Assembly: GCA_944387075.1 (NCBI GenBank)
Contig: CALXDO010000004.1
Coordinates: 20,719 to 84,718 of the forward strand
Reading direction: 5' to 3'
Origin: an uncultured Oscillospiraceae bacterium
GTDB taxonomy: Bacteria; Bacillota; Clostridia; Oscillospirales; Oscillospiraceae
DNA length: 64,000 nucleotides
The position numbers were made by a program, and so were the translations under genes. Of the stretch, positions 1 to 7,864 are shown one piece after another. Positions within the stretch are counted from its first letter, which is position 1. The number at the start of each line of letters is the position of its first letter. Below the pieces are notes generated by a model. The model did not search any database. It was given only the letters and a program-made list of their open reading frames with translations, and was not told where the DNA came from.

Positions 1-83
1 CCATCGTTTTGGCTCCGATGCTGGCGGTAGCCGTGCTGCGCGCCTTGCGCATGGCCCATTTGGATGAGACACTTGAAAAGTGA
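1..83 (+). CDS. 3' end of an unknown gene
   Basis: Reading frame 3 is open from the window edge and ends at TGA 81-83. It gives a 26-residue C-terminal tail that starts hydrophobic (IVLAPMLAVAVLRALRMAH) and ends charged (DETLEK). A membrane protein is possible, but the fragment is too short to name. A strong intrinsic terminator follows five bases later, which supports a real gene end here. Confidence 0.5.
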   Translation, partial: IVLAPMLAVAVLRALRMAHLDETLEK

Positions 84-87
84 AAGA

Positions 88-129
88 AACACAAAAACGC
101 TGAGGCGAGGGCCTCAGCGTTTTTGTGTT
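88..129. terminator. Perfect bidirectional intrinsic terminator
   Basis: A 19-bp perfect stem (88-106 with 111-129) has a 4-nt loop (GAGG). The outer stem has an A-tract on one side and a T-tract on the other, so it can end transcription in both directions: the plus-strand gene ending at 83 and the minus-strand small RNA starting near 188. Confidence 0.85.
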
Positions 130-188
130 AGTTTGAAAGAGAAAAGAGAGAGGGAGGATGTTCAATTGATTTGCTACTTCTTCCTGAC
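90..188 (-). ncRNA. Candidate CU-rich small RNA, copy 1
   Basis: Read on the minus strand, an extended -10 (TGG TATGAT, 195-200) lies 6 nt before a predicted start at 188. The transcript would begin GTCAGGAAGAA, pass through a CU-rich stretch containing CCTCCCTCTCTC (about 159-136) and end in the terminator at 88-129, about 99 nt in all. A second unit at 352-451 shares the -10, the 5' end and an identical 24-nt CU stretch, but has a different terminator. The CCTCC core complements the Shine-Dalgarno GGAGG, as in known CU-rich regulatory RNAs of Firmicutes. No conserved ORF explains the shared blocks on either strand. It could instead be a decayed intergenic duplication. Confidence 0.55.
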
Positions 189-194
189 AAGTGC

Positions 195-221
195 ATCATA
201 CCAGAGTGGGGGTAGGCAGTG
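195..221 (-). promoter_or_regulatory. Promoter of small RNA copy 1
   Basis: Minus-strand TATGAT (195-200) has an upstream TG (extended -10). No TTGACA-like -35 is visible. Instead a block reading CACTGCCTACCCCC (208-221) is shared, with two changes, with the promoter of copy 2. This suggests an activator or alternative recognition site. Confidence 0.45.
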
Positions 222-351
222 ATGGATAAAATGAGAATCTTTTGTGAAGGAATTATGAATGCTGGGCTGTGGCATGACCGTTGCAAAGATTCCCGCCATC
301 CAGTAGCTAAATCAATCGAAGTTGCCCATTTTTACAGATGCACCCCTGGAA
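222..351. other. Spacer between the two small-RNA units
   Basis: No ORF with a ribosome binding site, hairpin or recognisable RNA motif was seen between the promoter of copy 1 and the end of copy 2. Confidence 0.5.
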
Positions 352-451
352 AATGGAAACCCCCTCCGGTTGGGCGACCGGAGGGGGTTTTCTAGAAAAG
401 AGAAAAGAGAGAGGGAGGATTTTGAAAAAGTCTGATGTGTTTCTTCCTGAC
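352..451 (-). ncRNA. Candidate CU-rich small RNA, copy 2
   Basis: This has the same layout as copy 1: extended -10 TGC TATGAT (458-463), predicted start at 451, 5' end GTCAGGAAGAA, an identical 24-nt CU-rich segment (420-397) and a terminator hairpin (357-390). The predicted length is 95-100 nt. The terminator sequence is unrelated to that of copy 1, while the 5' end, CU stretch and promoter are conserved. That is the pattern expected if the RNA, rather than the whole DNA block, is under selection. The unit lies downstream of dacA on the same strand, so dacA read-through could also end here. Confidence 0.55.
357..390. terminator. GC-rich hairpin terminator
   Basis: A 14-bp perfect stem (357-370 with 377-390) has loop TGGGCG. 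T residues follow on both sides, weakly on the minus strand (TTTCCATTTTCC). It ends the copy 2 small RNA and possibly dacA read-through. Confidence 0.75.
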
Positions 452-457
452 ACCCTT

Positions 458-484
458 ATCATAGCAAAGAGGGGGCAGGAAGTG
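458..484 (-). promoter_or_regulatory. Promoter of small RNA copy 2
   Basis: Minus-strand TATGAT (458-463) is preceded by TGC, with the block CACTTCCTGCCCCC upstream (471-484) in place of a normal -35. It matches the copy 1 promoter in both elements and in spacing. Confidence 0.45.
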
Positions 485-531
485 TTGTCTAATTTGAAAC
501 GAAATTATGAAAAAATCATGAATGAAAAGGG

Positions 532-1902
532 TTAGCGACGACCGCCTCGGTATCCGCCGCGACGCCGGGAGCCGGAGTACTTGCGGCGGCCCCGCTGGGC
601 AGGACGGATCAAAACCAAGTACAGTACCCCGAGAATCAGAAGAATCACCACCACAACCACCAGCAGCTTGACCCACCACAGGGCCCAAGTCTCCTGAATC
701 ACCTTCATCGCATATTGGAAGTTGGAACGCTGCACATCGTCAGTGGCCACCATATCCAAAGTGCCGTAGGTCACCCCGTTGTACACCAGGGACACGCTGC
801 CCACCACCTGGCCTTTGGTGACCGGGGCTTCCAGGCTCTCTGGTAGGTTCATCACCAGTTCTGCCTGGGCGGGATCGTAGTCGGAGGGAATGGTGGCCTC
901 AATGGAGCCGGAGGGCTGCGCCAGCACATGGCCGGTGTCCCCAGAGAGGGTGACAGGGATTTCCCGAATGACATCGTCCGAGGTCTCACTGAGCAGGGTG
1001 GTGCGCTGGAAATTCTGGAAGGCCCACTCCAGCAGGCGGGAACTTTCGCTGAAGGAGTAGAAGTGCCAGTTTCCGGCGTCATCCTGGGCATACTCAGACC
1101 CCAACACCACGCAGTAGAAAGTGCGGCCCTGGCTGTCTACGGCGGCAGAGGCCAGGCAGCGGCCTGCCTCCTCCGTGTAGCCGGTCTTGATGCCAATGGC
1201 CTTGGAATAGAGACAGCCGGCCACGTTCCAGTTGCTGATCAGGGCGTTGGTGCTGTGCAGCACACGGGGCTCCGAGACCTTGTTGGTGGGCTCCAGGGTG
1301 TAAGTGGGGGTGGAGACGATGGTGCGGAAAATGTCGTACTGCATGGCAGCCGCGGCCATGAGATAGATGTCATAGGCGGTGGTGTAGTGATTGGGGTCAT
1401 GGAGACCGTGTGGATTTGTAAAGTGGGTGCCGGTCATGCCCAGCTCAGCGGCGGTCTGATTCATACGCTCCACAAATTCCGCCTGGGTGTCGCATAGGGA
1501 CTCGGCCAGAATGTTACAGGCTTCGTTGCCCGACGGAACCAGATCACAGTAGAGCAGCTGCTCTATGGTGAGCACTTCCCCCTCTACGATACCGGCGGTG
1601 GAACTGCCTTCGGGGAGAGTGACGGCCTCCTTGGAAGCGGTAACCTGGGTGTCCAGGGACAATTCTTTGGCATCAATGGCCCGGAGAATTACTAGGGTGG
1701 TCATGATTTTGGTCACCGAAGCGGGATAACGCTTTTCGTGGGCGTTATAATCATAGAGCACCTCGTTGTTGTCTCCATCCACCACAATGGCAGCGGTACA
1801 GTGAGGCTTCGGGTCGTCCAGTGCAAAAGCGGGGATGCTTAAAGAAATCGCCACAACCAGGGCGGTGGCCAATGCCAGTCCACGGCGTAAGTATTTTTTC
1901 AT
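532..1902 (-). CDS. dacA: D-alanyl-D-alanine carboxypeptidase (PBP5-like, S11)
   Basis: This is a penicillin-binding serine DD-carboxypeptidase that removes the terminal D-Ala from peptidoglycan stem peptides outside the cell. The 456 residues begin with a signal peptide (about 1-27, cleavage near AFA). The three S11 motifs are complete: SVTK (S62, K65), SGN (124-126) and KTG (239-241). A C-terminal PBP5 beta domain follows, then one membrane segment (about 407-430) and a very basic Arg/Gly tail (RRKYSGSRRRGGYRGGRR), which would hold the enzyme at the membrane. The ATG is preceded by AGGAGA. It is transcribed away from the comEA-like gene. The Arg-rich tail is longer than in typical PBP5 proteins. 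Confidence 0.93.
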   Translation of the reverse strand: MKKYLRRGLALATALVVAISLSIPAFALDDPKPHCTAAIVVDGDNNEVLYDYNAHEKRYPASVTKIMTTLVILRAIDAKELSLDTQVTASKEAVTLPEGSSTAGIVEGEVLTIEQLLYCDLVPSGNEACNILAESLCDTQAEFVERMNQTAAELGMTGTHFTNPHGLHDPNHYTTAYDIYLMAAAAMQYDIFRTIVSTPTYTLEPTNKVSEPRVLHSTNALISNWNVAGCLYSKAIGIKTGYTEEAGRCLASAAVDSQGRTFYCVVLGSEYAQDDAGNWHFYSFSESSRLLEWAFQNFQRTTLLSETSDDVIREIPVTLSGDTGHVLAQPSGSIEATIPSDYDPAQAELVMNLPESLEAPVTKGQVVGSVSLVYNGVTYGTLDMVATDDVQRSNFQYAMKVIQETWALWWVKLLVVVVVILLILGVLYLVLIRPAQRGRRKYSGSRRRGGYRGGRR

Positions 1903-2054
1903 ATGCTTCTCCTGTAAATTATGTTATAATGTGAAAATGTAAAAGTGTGAAAGTGGGCACACAGGGACAACCCCTGATTGCACATTTATAGTTACTATAA
2001 CAGAGTTGAGAAAAAAACGCAACTAAGCAGCGAGGAAAAAGGGGTGCTGGAAAT

Positions 2055-2396
2055 ATGTGGCGTAGAGGCAGAGTGCTGGGAGCAGTGCTGTGCGGGATGA
2101 TTCTGGCCATGAGTGCAGTCTGGCTGGTGCGCCAGGGAAGTTTTGACACCTTAGAGCTGCGCCCGGGACCTCAGTCGGGGGTGGAATTTTCCGTTGTGGA
2201 CCGGGGCAAGGTGAACATCAACCTGGCCACCCGGGAGCAGTTGGAGACGCTGCCCGGCATTGGGCCGGAACTGGCTGGGTCCATTGTGCGCTATCGGGAG
2301 ACTCATGGGCCGTTTGAATACGCCGAGCACCTCATCGAAGTGCCGGGGATCAACAAGACCATGATGGAAACGCTGCTGGAACGGATTGCAGTTTAG
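2055..2396 (+). CDS. ComEA-like helix-hairpin-helix protein
   Basis: This is a small (113 aa) membrane-anchored DNA-binding protein. Residues about 8-27 form an N-terminal membrane segment. The C-terminal half is a ComEA-type double helix-hairpin-helix: NINLATREQLETLPGIGPE, then FEYAEHLIEVPGINK. In the ComEA family this domain binds DNA during competence uptake. The protein is shorter than Bacillus ComEA because the SLBB-type linker domain is missing, and no comEB or comEC is adjacent. It starts the plus-strand group that continues with the response regulator 24 bp downstream. The assignment to DNA uptake is inference. Confidence 0.8.
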   Translation: MWRRGRVLGAVLCGMILAMSAVWLVRQGSFDTLELRPGPQSGVEFSVVDRGKVNINLATREQLETLPGIGPELAGSIVRYRETHGPFEYAEHLIEVPGINKTMMETLLERIAV

Positions 2397-2420
2397 GTAT
2401 CATACAGGGAGGAATGACAA

Positions 2421-3116
2421 ATGCCCAATATCCTTGTGGTGGACGATGAGCGTCTGCTGGTAAAGGGAATCAAATTTAACTTGGAAAACGAAGGCTACCA
2501 GGTGGAGACGGGGAGTGACGGGGAGGAGGCGGTGGAACTGGCCCGCACAGGCCGCTTTGACCTGATTATCCTAGACCTGATGATGCCCAAAATTGACGGG
2601 CTTCATGCGTGCATGAAAATCCGGGAGTTCTCCAATGTCCCCATCATCATGCTCACAGCCAAGGGGGAGGATGCAGACAAAATTATGGGCTTTGAGTGTG
2701 GCGCGGATGACTACATCACCAAGCCTTTTAATATTTTGGAGGTGAAGGCCCGGATTCGGGCCTTACTGCGCCGTGCAGGAACGGCTTCTCAGCAAAAAAA
2801 GGTGGGAAATAGCCTGGTGCACGGGGCCATCACCCTGGACTTGGATCAGCGGGTGGCGCGCCGGGATGGACAGGTTGTGGATCTGACGGCGAAGGAATTT
2901 GATTTGATGGAGTTGCTCATGCGCAATCCGGGGCGGGTGTACAGCCGGGAAAACCTGCTCAATGTGGTGTGGGGATACGAGTATGTGGGAGAATTTCGCA
3001 CGGTGGATGTGCATGTTCGCCGTTTGCGGGAGAAGCTGGAGCCAGACCCTGCCAACCCCACCTATATTCTCACCAAGTGGGGGGTAGGGTACTACCTGAG
3101 CAGTGAATGCCCATGA
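2421..3116 (+). CDS. OmpR/PhoB-family response regulator
   Basis: This 231-residue protein has a receiver domain (1-120) with the acidic pair at D8/D9, phospho-acceptor D52 in the LDLMMP context and Lys in ITKPF. A C-terminal winged-helix DNA-binding domain (about 132-228) ends in the usual VDVHVRRLREK and GVGYYL signatures. It resembles PhoP/WalR-type regulators, but the exact orthologue cannot be fixed. AGGGAGGA precedes the ATG. Its stop overlaps the start of the histidine kinase gene, so the two are translationally coupled. The two-component pair sits between a ComEA-like gene and a GerMN lipoprotein, which suggests a role at the cell envelope. Confidence 0.93.
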   Translation: MPNILVVDDERLLVKGIKFNLENEGYQVETGSDGEEAVELARTGRFDLIILDLMMPKIDGLHACMKIREFSNVPIIMLTAKGEDADKIMGFECGADDYITKPFNILEVKARIRALLRRAGTASQQKKVGNSLVHGAITLDLDQRVARRDGQVVDLTAKEFDLMELLMRNPGRVYSRENLLNVVWGYEYVGEFRTVDVHVRRLREKLEPDPANPTYILTKWGVGYYLSSECP

Positions 3117-4612
3117 TGAGACGGATGTGGAAGCGATGGCGACGGAGAGTGCGCCGCGAAAATTTGGTGCTCAAAGCGGGAGAGGTGCCCTTTTTTCGCA
3201 GTTTGCAAGCCAAATATGTGGTCACTTACCTAATGCTGGTGGTGGTCATTGTGTTGGTGCTCAACACCTATCCGCTGCTGATGGCCCAAAATGTGGTGTT
3301 TTCTGCCAAGGAGACCTCTTTGAAACGGCAGGCGCTCACCATTGCAAATGCCCTGGCGGTGTCGGAGACACTCACTCAGGAGAGTGTAACCCAGGCCATG
3401 GAACTGCTGGACGACATGCAGGGGACCCGAGTGCTGGTGACGGATGAGTCGGGAGTCATTCTCTATGACAGCTCCGGTCTGGACAATCGAACTGGCAACT
3501 ATGCCATCGTCGCTGAGGTGGTGGCGGCGCTGAGGGGATCGGACGTGTGTCGGGCAGAATACCGGCAGGGAGCGTTCCGCACCCGTGTGGCAGTACCGGC
3601 TGTGTATCGTGGGGTGACCCTGGGGGCCGTGTACCTCTACGAGTACGACACCGAGCAGGCCGAGGTGCTTCTCTCCATTCAGTCCAATCTGCGGTATATT
3701 TCTCTGGTGATCTGTGTGGTAGCTCTGGGGGCTTCTCTGATCCTGTCCAAGGCTCTGACCCGCAACACGTCCCGGCTTTTGGGCGGCATTCGCTCGGTGC
3801 GGGAGGGCGAGTACAGCCACCGGGTGCAGGTGCAGGGCAAGGACGAAATGGCCCAGCTGGCCATGGAGTTTAACCAGCTCACTGACCGTCTCCAGACCAT
3901 CGAGGAAGTGCGGCGGCGGTTTGTCTCGGATGCCTCCCACGAGTTGAAAACGCCCCTGGCCTCCATCCGCCTGTTGGCCGATTCCATTTTACAAAATGAT
4001 TCGGTGGACATGGAGACGGTGCGGGAATTTGTCTCGGACATCGGAGAGGAGGCAGACCGGCTGACCCGGATCAGCCAGCGTCTGCTCACCCTCACAAAGC
4101 TGGACTCCAATCCCCAGCGCAAGCGGGTGCCGGTGGACGTGGGACAGCTGGTGGAGAAGGTAGGGCACATGCTGCTGCCTTTGGCGCAGTCGGTGCAGGT
4201 GGAATTGGTGTATCACCTTCAGCCTCACTGTGTGGTGCTGGCCACCGAGGATGATCTCTACCAAGTGGCCTTCAACCTGATGGAGAATGCGGTCAAGTAC
4301 AATCTGCCCGAAGGCCGGGTGGAGGTGTGGGTGTACCAGGAAGAGGGGCAAATTACCTTGGCGGTACAGGACACTGGCGTGGGCATTCCAGAGGAGGATT
4401 TGCCCCGGATTTTTGAGCGATTTTATCGGGTGGACAAGGCCCGCTCCCGCCAGGCGGGGGGAACCGGGCTGGGATTGTCCATTGCCCGTGACACAGCCCG
4501 GCTCCACGGCGGCGATATTACAGCCCAGCCGGGACCGGATGGGGTGGGGGCCAGATTCGTGGCCCAATTTCCCGCCGCTGCCCAAGGAGGTGTGGAAGAT
4601 GAAGAGATATAA
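3107..4612 (+). CDS. Sensor histidine kinase
   Basis: This is the partner kinase of the upstream regulator (501 aa). Its order is a basic N-terminus, membrane segment 1 (about 38-58), an extracytoplasmic sensor region (60-190), membrane segment 2 (about 197-215), HAMP (216-268), HisKA with H278 in SDASHELKTPLAS, and HATPase_c with the N box (NLMENAVKYN), G1 (DTGVGIPEED), F box and G2 (GGTGLGLS). The start ATG at 3107 overlaps the regulator stop by 10 bp; ATGs at 3113 and 3116 are alternatives. The 3' end overlaps the next gene by 14 bp, indicating a single operon. The signal sensed is unknown. Confidence 0.92.
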   Translation: MPMMRRMWKRWRRRVRRENLVLKAGEVPFFRSLQAKYVVTYLMLVVVIVLVLNTYPLLMAQNVVFSAKETSLKRQALTIANALAVSETLTQESVTQAMELLDDMQGTRVLVTDESGVILYDSSGLDNRTGNYAIVAEVVAALRGSDVCRAEYRQGAFRTRVAVPAVYRGVTLGAVYLYEYDTEQAEVLLSIQSNLRYISLVICVVALGASLILSKALTRNTSRLLGGIRSVREGEYSHRVQVQGKDEMAQLAMEFNQLTDRLQTIEEVRRRFVSDASHELKTPLASIRLLADSILQNDSVDMETVREFVSDIGEEADRLTRISQRLLTLTKLDSNPQRKRVPVDVGQLVEKVGHMLLPLAQSVQVELVYHLQPHCVVLATEDDLYQVAFNLMENAVKYNLPEGRVEVWVYQEEGQITLAVQDTGVGIPEEDLPRIFERFYRVDKARSRQAGGTGLGLSIARDTARLHGGDITAQPGPDGVGARFVAQFPAAAQGGVEDEEI

Positions 4613-5510
4613 AGCACTGGCCTGCGGGGTAGCCATGGCGCTGCTTCTGCCTGTGGCGGGGTGTTCCACCAACCAGGGAGAAGGGGTGGTGAGCCTGTGG
4701 TACCCCACCAACCTGGAGCACTGGAACAACGCCACCACGGCGTTGGATACTACGCCCTATACCGGGGAGATGACGGTGCCCGATTTGATGACGGCCCTGC
4801 TGGAAGGGCCGCCGGAGGGGAGCATTCTAGTTTCTCCTTTTCCAGAAGGAACGGATTTACAGCAGTGGAAACAGGAGGGAAAACGCCTGACGGTGGACCT
4901 CTCCTGGGTTTACGGAGACCTGGCAGGGATTGAACTGACCTTGGCCGATTATTGCATTACCCTCACATTGACCCAGCTGGATGGGGTGGAAGAGGTGTGC
5001 ATCACCGCCAACGGCAGCCAGCTGCCTTATCGGGACCGCCAAGTGTTCACCGCCCAGGATGTGATGTTTACGGGGGCAGAGGAGGAGCCGGTGGAAGTGA
5101 CGGCTGCCCTCCATTTTCGGCGCAAGGGCAGCCGGGAGCTGGGCTTTGAGTTTCGAGTATTCCAACTGACCGAGAATGACTCAGTGGCCCAGGTGGTGCT
5201 AAATGCCCTCCTGGCAGGCCCTCAAGATGATGGACTGGAGCGAATTTTGCCCACAGATCTGAAGGTGCTCTCGGTGCGCCAAGAGGGAAAGGTGTGCTAT
5301 GTGGACCTGTCTGGTGCCTTTTTGCGGGAAGTCCCCGCCGAGGAGTGGGAACAGCGGATGGTCATTGACTCTCTAGTCAACACGCTGTGCAGCCTGGAGA
5401 ATGTGGAGCAGGTGCAGCTGTTGGTGGAAGGGCAGAATCTGGAGTGGTACGGGGATATTCTGGTGAGCCAGCCCACCCAGGACCAGGACCCATCTCCGGC
5501 ATCCACCTGA
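4599..5510 (+). CDS. GerMN-domain lipoprotein
   Basis: This 303-residue secreted lipoprotein has an N-terminal signal (MKRYKALACGVAMALLLPV) with lipobox VAGC. Two GerMN domains follow, about 45-170 and 180-290; each has the family pattern of amphipathic strands (for example GTDLQQWKQEGKRLTVDLS and GKVCYVDLSGAFL). GerMN proteins occur in spore germination and sporulation and in envelope two-component loci. The start was chosen at ATG 4599 because GGAGG lies 8 bp before it and the signal peptide starts there; the open frame extends further upstream without a sensible start. It overlaps the kinase gene by 14 bp, so it is probably co-regulated with it or an accessory of it. Confidence 0.85.
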   Translation: MKRYKALACGVAMALLLPVAGCSTNQGEGVVSLWYPTNLEHWNNATTALDTTPYTGEMTVPDLMTALLEGPPEGSILVSPFPEGTDLQQWKQEGKRLTVDLSWVYGDLAGIELTLADYCITLTLTQLDGVEEVCITANGSQLPYRDRQVFTAQDVMFTGAEEEPVEVTAALHFRRKGSRELGFEFRVFQLTENDSVAQVVLNALLAGPQDDGLERILPTDLKVLSVRQEGKVCYVDLSGAFLREVPAEEWEQRMVIDSLVNTLCSLENVEQVQLLVEGQNLEWYGDILVSQPTQDQDPSPAST

Positions 5511-5511
5511 G

Positions 5512-5540
5512 TTGACAGTGTCACTTTACTGTGTTAGGAT
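5512..5540 (+). promoter_or_regulatory. Sigma-A promoter for metY
   Basis: A perfect TTGACA (5512-5517), a 17-bp spacer and TAGGAT (5535-5540) lie just past the stop codon of the GerMN gene. The leader is about 35 nt, too short for a SAM riboswitch or T-box. Confidence 0.75.
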
Positions 5541-5580
5541 AACAAAGACTACCCAGAAATTTTGGAAAGGAAGCGTTCCC

Positions 5581-6855
5581 ATGAAATTTGACACCAGTTG
5601 TCTCCATGCCGGATACCGGCCTGCCAACGGAGAGCCCCGCAACATTCCTATCATCCAGTCCACCACGTTCCGTTATGAGACCAGCGAGGACATGGGAAAG
5701 CTGTTTGACCTGCGGGCCTCCGGCTATTTCTACACCCGCCTGCAAAACCCCACCAGTGATGCGGTGGCGGCCCGGCTGTGTGAGCTGGAGGGCGGCTCGG
5801 CGGCCATGCTGCTCTCCTCGGGGCAGGCGGCCTCCTTCTTCTCCGTGTTCAACATTGCCTCCGCCGGGGATCATGTGGTGTCCTCTGCCACCATTTACGG
5901 CGGTACTTACAACCTGTTTGCGGTGACCATGAAGCGCATGGGCATCGACTTTACCTTCGTGGACCCCAACTGCTCGGAGGAGGAGCTTCAGGCCGCCTTC
6001 CGGCCCAACACCAAGGCTGTGTTTGGCGAGACCATTGCCAACCCCTCTCTGGTGGTGCTGGACATTGAGAAGTTTGCCCGGGTGGCCCACAAAAACGGCG
6101 TGCCGCTCATTGTGGACAACACCTTTGCCACCCCCGCCAACTGCCACCCCTTTGAGTGGGGCGCGGACATTGTCACCCACTCCACCACCAAGTACCTGGA
6201 CGGCCATGCCAACGCCGTGGGCGGAGCCATTGTGGACTCGGGCAACTTTGACTGGGAGGCCCATGCGGATAAGTTCCCCGGCCTCACCACCCCTGATGAA
6301 AGCTATCATGGGCTGGTGTACACCAAGGCCTTTGGCCAGGGGGGCGCATACATCACCAAGTGCGTGGTGCAGCTGATGCGGGATCTGGGCGCCTCTCCCG
6401 CCCCCATGAACTCTTACCTGTTGGGGATGGGCATGGAAACCCTGCCTCTGCGTATGGCCCGCCACTGTGCCAATGCCCAGGCGGTGGCCGAGTATCTGGC
6501 CAACCATGAGAAGGTGGCCTGGGTGCGTTATGTGGGGCTGCCCGGCGACCCCTACTATGAACTGGGTCAGAAGTACCTGCCCCATGGCAGTTGCGGTGTG
6601 GTCTCCTTTGGCGTCAAGGGCGGGCGCAGTGCCGCTGAGCGGTTTATGGCTGGGCTGAAGCTGTGTTCCATCGCCACCCATGTGGCGGATGCTAAGACGT
6701 GTGTGCTCCATCCCGCCTCCTCCACCCACCGGCAGATGAACGACGAGGAACTGGTGGCGGCCGGTGTGTCCCCCGACCTCATTCGCCTGTCTGTAGGCAT
6801 TGAAGATCCCGACGACCTGATTGCTGACGTGGAGCAGGCTTTGGCAGGCGTGTAA
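5581..6855 (+). CDS. metY: O-acetylhomoserine aminocarboxypropyltransferase (sulfhydrylase)
   Basis: This cytoplasmic PLP enzyme makes homocysteine from O-acetylhomoserine and sulfide (direct sulfhydrylation). The 424 residues show the Cys/Met-metabolism PLP fold: SSGQAAS at the cofactor phosphate site, the DNTFATP strand, and the Schiff-base lysine K204 in THSTTKYLDGHANAVGG. The family-typical insertion GLVYTKAFGQGGAYITK supports MetY over cystathionine gamma-synthase. The ATG at 5581 follows GGAAAGGA; an upstream in-frame start (5512) would overlap the promoter. A sulfide-using enzyme fits the siroheme reductase found elsewhere in the window, but the link is inference. Confidence 0.9.
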   Translation: MKFDTSCLHAGYRPANGEPRNIPIIQSTTFRYETSEDMGKLFDLRASGYFYTRLQNPTSDAVAARLCELEGGSAAMLLSSGQAASFFSVFNIASAGDHVVSSATIYGGTYNLFAVTMKRMGIDFTFVDPNCSEEELQAAFRPNTKAVFGETIANPSLVVLDIEKFARVAHKNGVPLIVDNTFATPANCHPFEWGADIVTHSTTKYLDGHANAVGGAIVDSGNFDWEAHADKFPGLTTPDESYHGLVYTKAFGQGGAYITKCVVQLMRDLGASPAPMNSYLLGMGMETLPLRMARHCANAQAVAEYLANHEKVAWVRYVGLPGDPYYELGQKYLPHGSCGVVSFGVKGGRSAAERFMAGLKLCSIATHVADAKTCVLHPASSTHRQMNDEELVAAGVSPDLIRLSVGIEDPDDLIADVEQALAGV

Positions 6856-6885
6856 GCAGAAGAGAAGGAAAGGAACGTGATACCC

Positions 6886-7626
6886 ATGGCAGAAAAGATT
6901 CAAGCGGTGGTATTGGCAGCGGGAAAGGGGAGCCGGCTGCAAACCGAAGGCGTTGACCTGCCCAAGGTGCTGCGGGAGGCGGATGGCCAGCCTCTGCTGC
7001 ACTATGTGCTCCAGGCCTTGAACTTCCTTCCCAAGGAGGACACCATTCTGGTGGTGGGCTGGATGGGGGACAAGGTGCGGGCCCGCTTCCCAAACTACCC
7101 CAGCGTGGAGCAGAAGGTGCTCAACGGCACCGGCGGGGCCGTGCGCTATGCCGCTCCCTTGCTCACCGATCCCGATAGCCACGTGCTCATCTGCTGCGGC
7201 GACATGCCCCTCATGCGCCGTGAGACCTATGAGGCCCTGATCCGGACCCATCTGGACAGCGGGTGTGCCTGCACCATGCTCTCCGCTCACCTGGAGGAGG
7301 GGGGCAATTATGGACGCATCGTCCGGGATGAGACTGGTCACTTTGCCGCCATTGTGGAGGCCAAGGACTGCACGCCGGAGCAGGCGGCCATCACCGAGGT
7401 GAATACGGCCACCTATGTCTTCCGAGTCAAGGAACTGCTGGAGTGCCTGGATCAGCTCACCACCGACAACGCCCAGGGGGAGTACTACCTCACCGATGTA
7501 CCCGCCCTCATTGCCAAGTCCGGGGGCAAGGTGGCTCTGTGCGACACCTGTTCTTCCCTGGAGATGCTGGGCGTGAACACGGTGGAGCAGCTGCAGCAGG
7601 TGGAGGACGTGCTGCATCAATGCTGA
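6886..7626 (+). CDS. GlmU-type nucleotidyltransferase (N-terminal domain only)
   Basis: This 246-residue protein is a sugar-phosphate nucleotidyltransferase. Its N-terminal motif AVVLAAGKGSRL, followed by DLPKVL, is the nucleotide-binding signature of GlmU/RfbA proteins. The sequences GDMPLM, EGGNYGRIVRDE, VNTATYVF and NAQGEYYLTD match the uridylyltransferase half of GlmU closely. The C-terminal left-handed beta-helix acetyltransferase half of GlmU is absent and no frameshift is visible, so this is a stand-alone domain. A likely product is UDP-GlcNAc or a related UDP-sugar. ATG 6886 was chosen; GTG 6877 is also possible. It follows metY by 30 bp. Confidence 0.8.
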   Translation: MAEKIQAVVLAAGKGSRLQTEGVDLPKVLREADGQPLLHYVLQALNFLPKEDTILVVGWMGDKVRARFPNYPSVEQKVLNGTGGAVRYAAPLLTDPDSHVLICCGDMPLMRRETYEALIRTHLDSGCACTMLSAHLEEGGNYGRIVRDETGHFAAIVEAKDCTPEQAAITEVNTATYVFRVKELLECLDQLTTDNAQGEYYLTDVPALIAKSGGKVALCDTCSSLEMLGVNTVEQLQQVEDVLHQC

Positions 7627-7655
7627 AGCAGCGATTTCCCGGGTTATATAAAACG

Positions 7656-7700
7656 AATGCCCAAGGCGGGGCCGATTCCATCGGCTCCGCCTTGGGCATT
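7656..7700. terminator. Long hairpin after the metY unit
   Basis: A 20-bp stem (7656-7675 with 7681-7700, one G-U pair) has a 5-nt loop (TTCCA) and begins 30 bp after the stop. There is no U-tract on either side, so it may be a factor-dependent terminator or an mRNA-stabilising structure. Confidence 0.55.
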
Positions 7701-7864
7701 GCTGCGACGAGAAGGGGGCAAAAGGGCTGCTCCAGAGAGAAAGAGACACGGAAGGGGGGGGACACCTCCCTTTCTTTGTATAATGATTCCATATACTGAA
7801 AATAGGACGACAAATTTGGTCTATTTCGACAAAAATGATGGACAAGGTTTGCTGTTATCCCATC
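7701..7864. other. Intergenic region upstream of the GH123-like gene
   Basis: No ORF is supported here. An isolated TATAAT (about 7780) lacks a good -35. A further weak hairpin (GCAGCCA...TGGCTGC, about 7930-7957) lies in the leader downstream of the promoter at 7865. Confidence 0.4.

Noticed and set aside
338-535. 65-codon plus-strand ORF across the second small-RNA unit
   Set aside because: No RBS, runs through a terminator hairpin, and is not conserved between the two repeat units.
5521-7845. Minus-strand 774-codon open frame across metY and the GlmU-like gene
   Set aside because: Antisense shadow; crosses two genes with catalytic motifs and lacks any domain.
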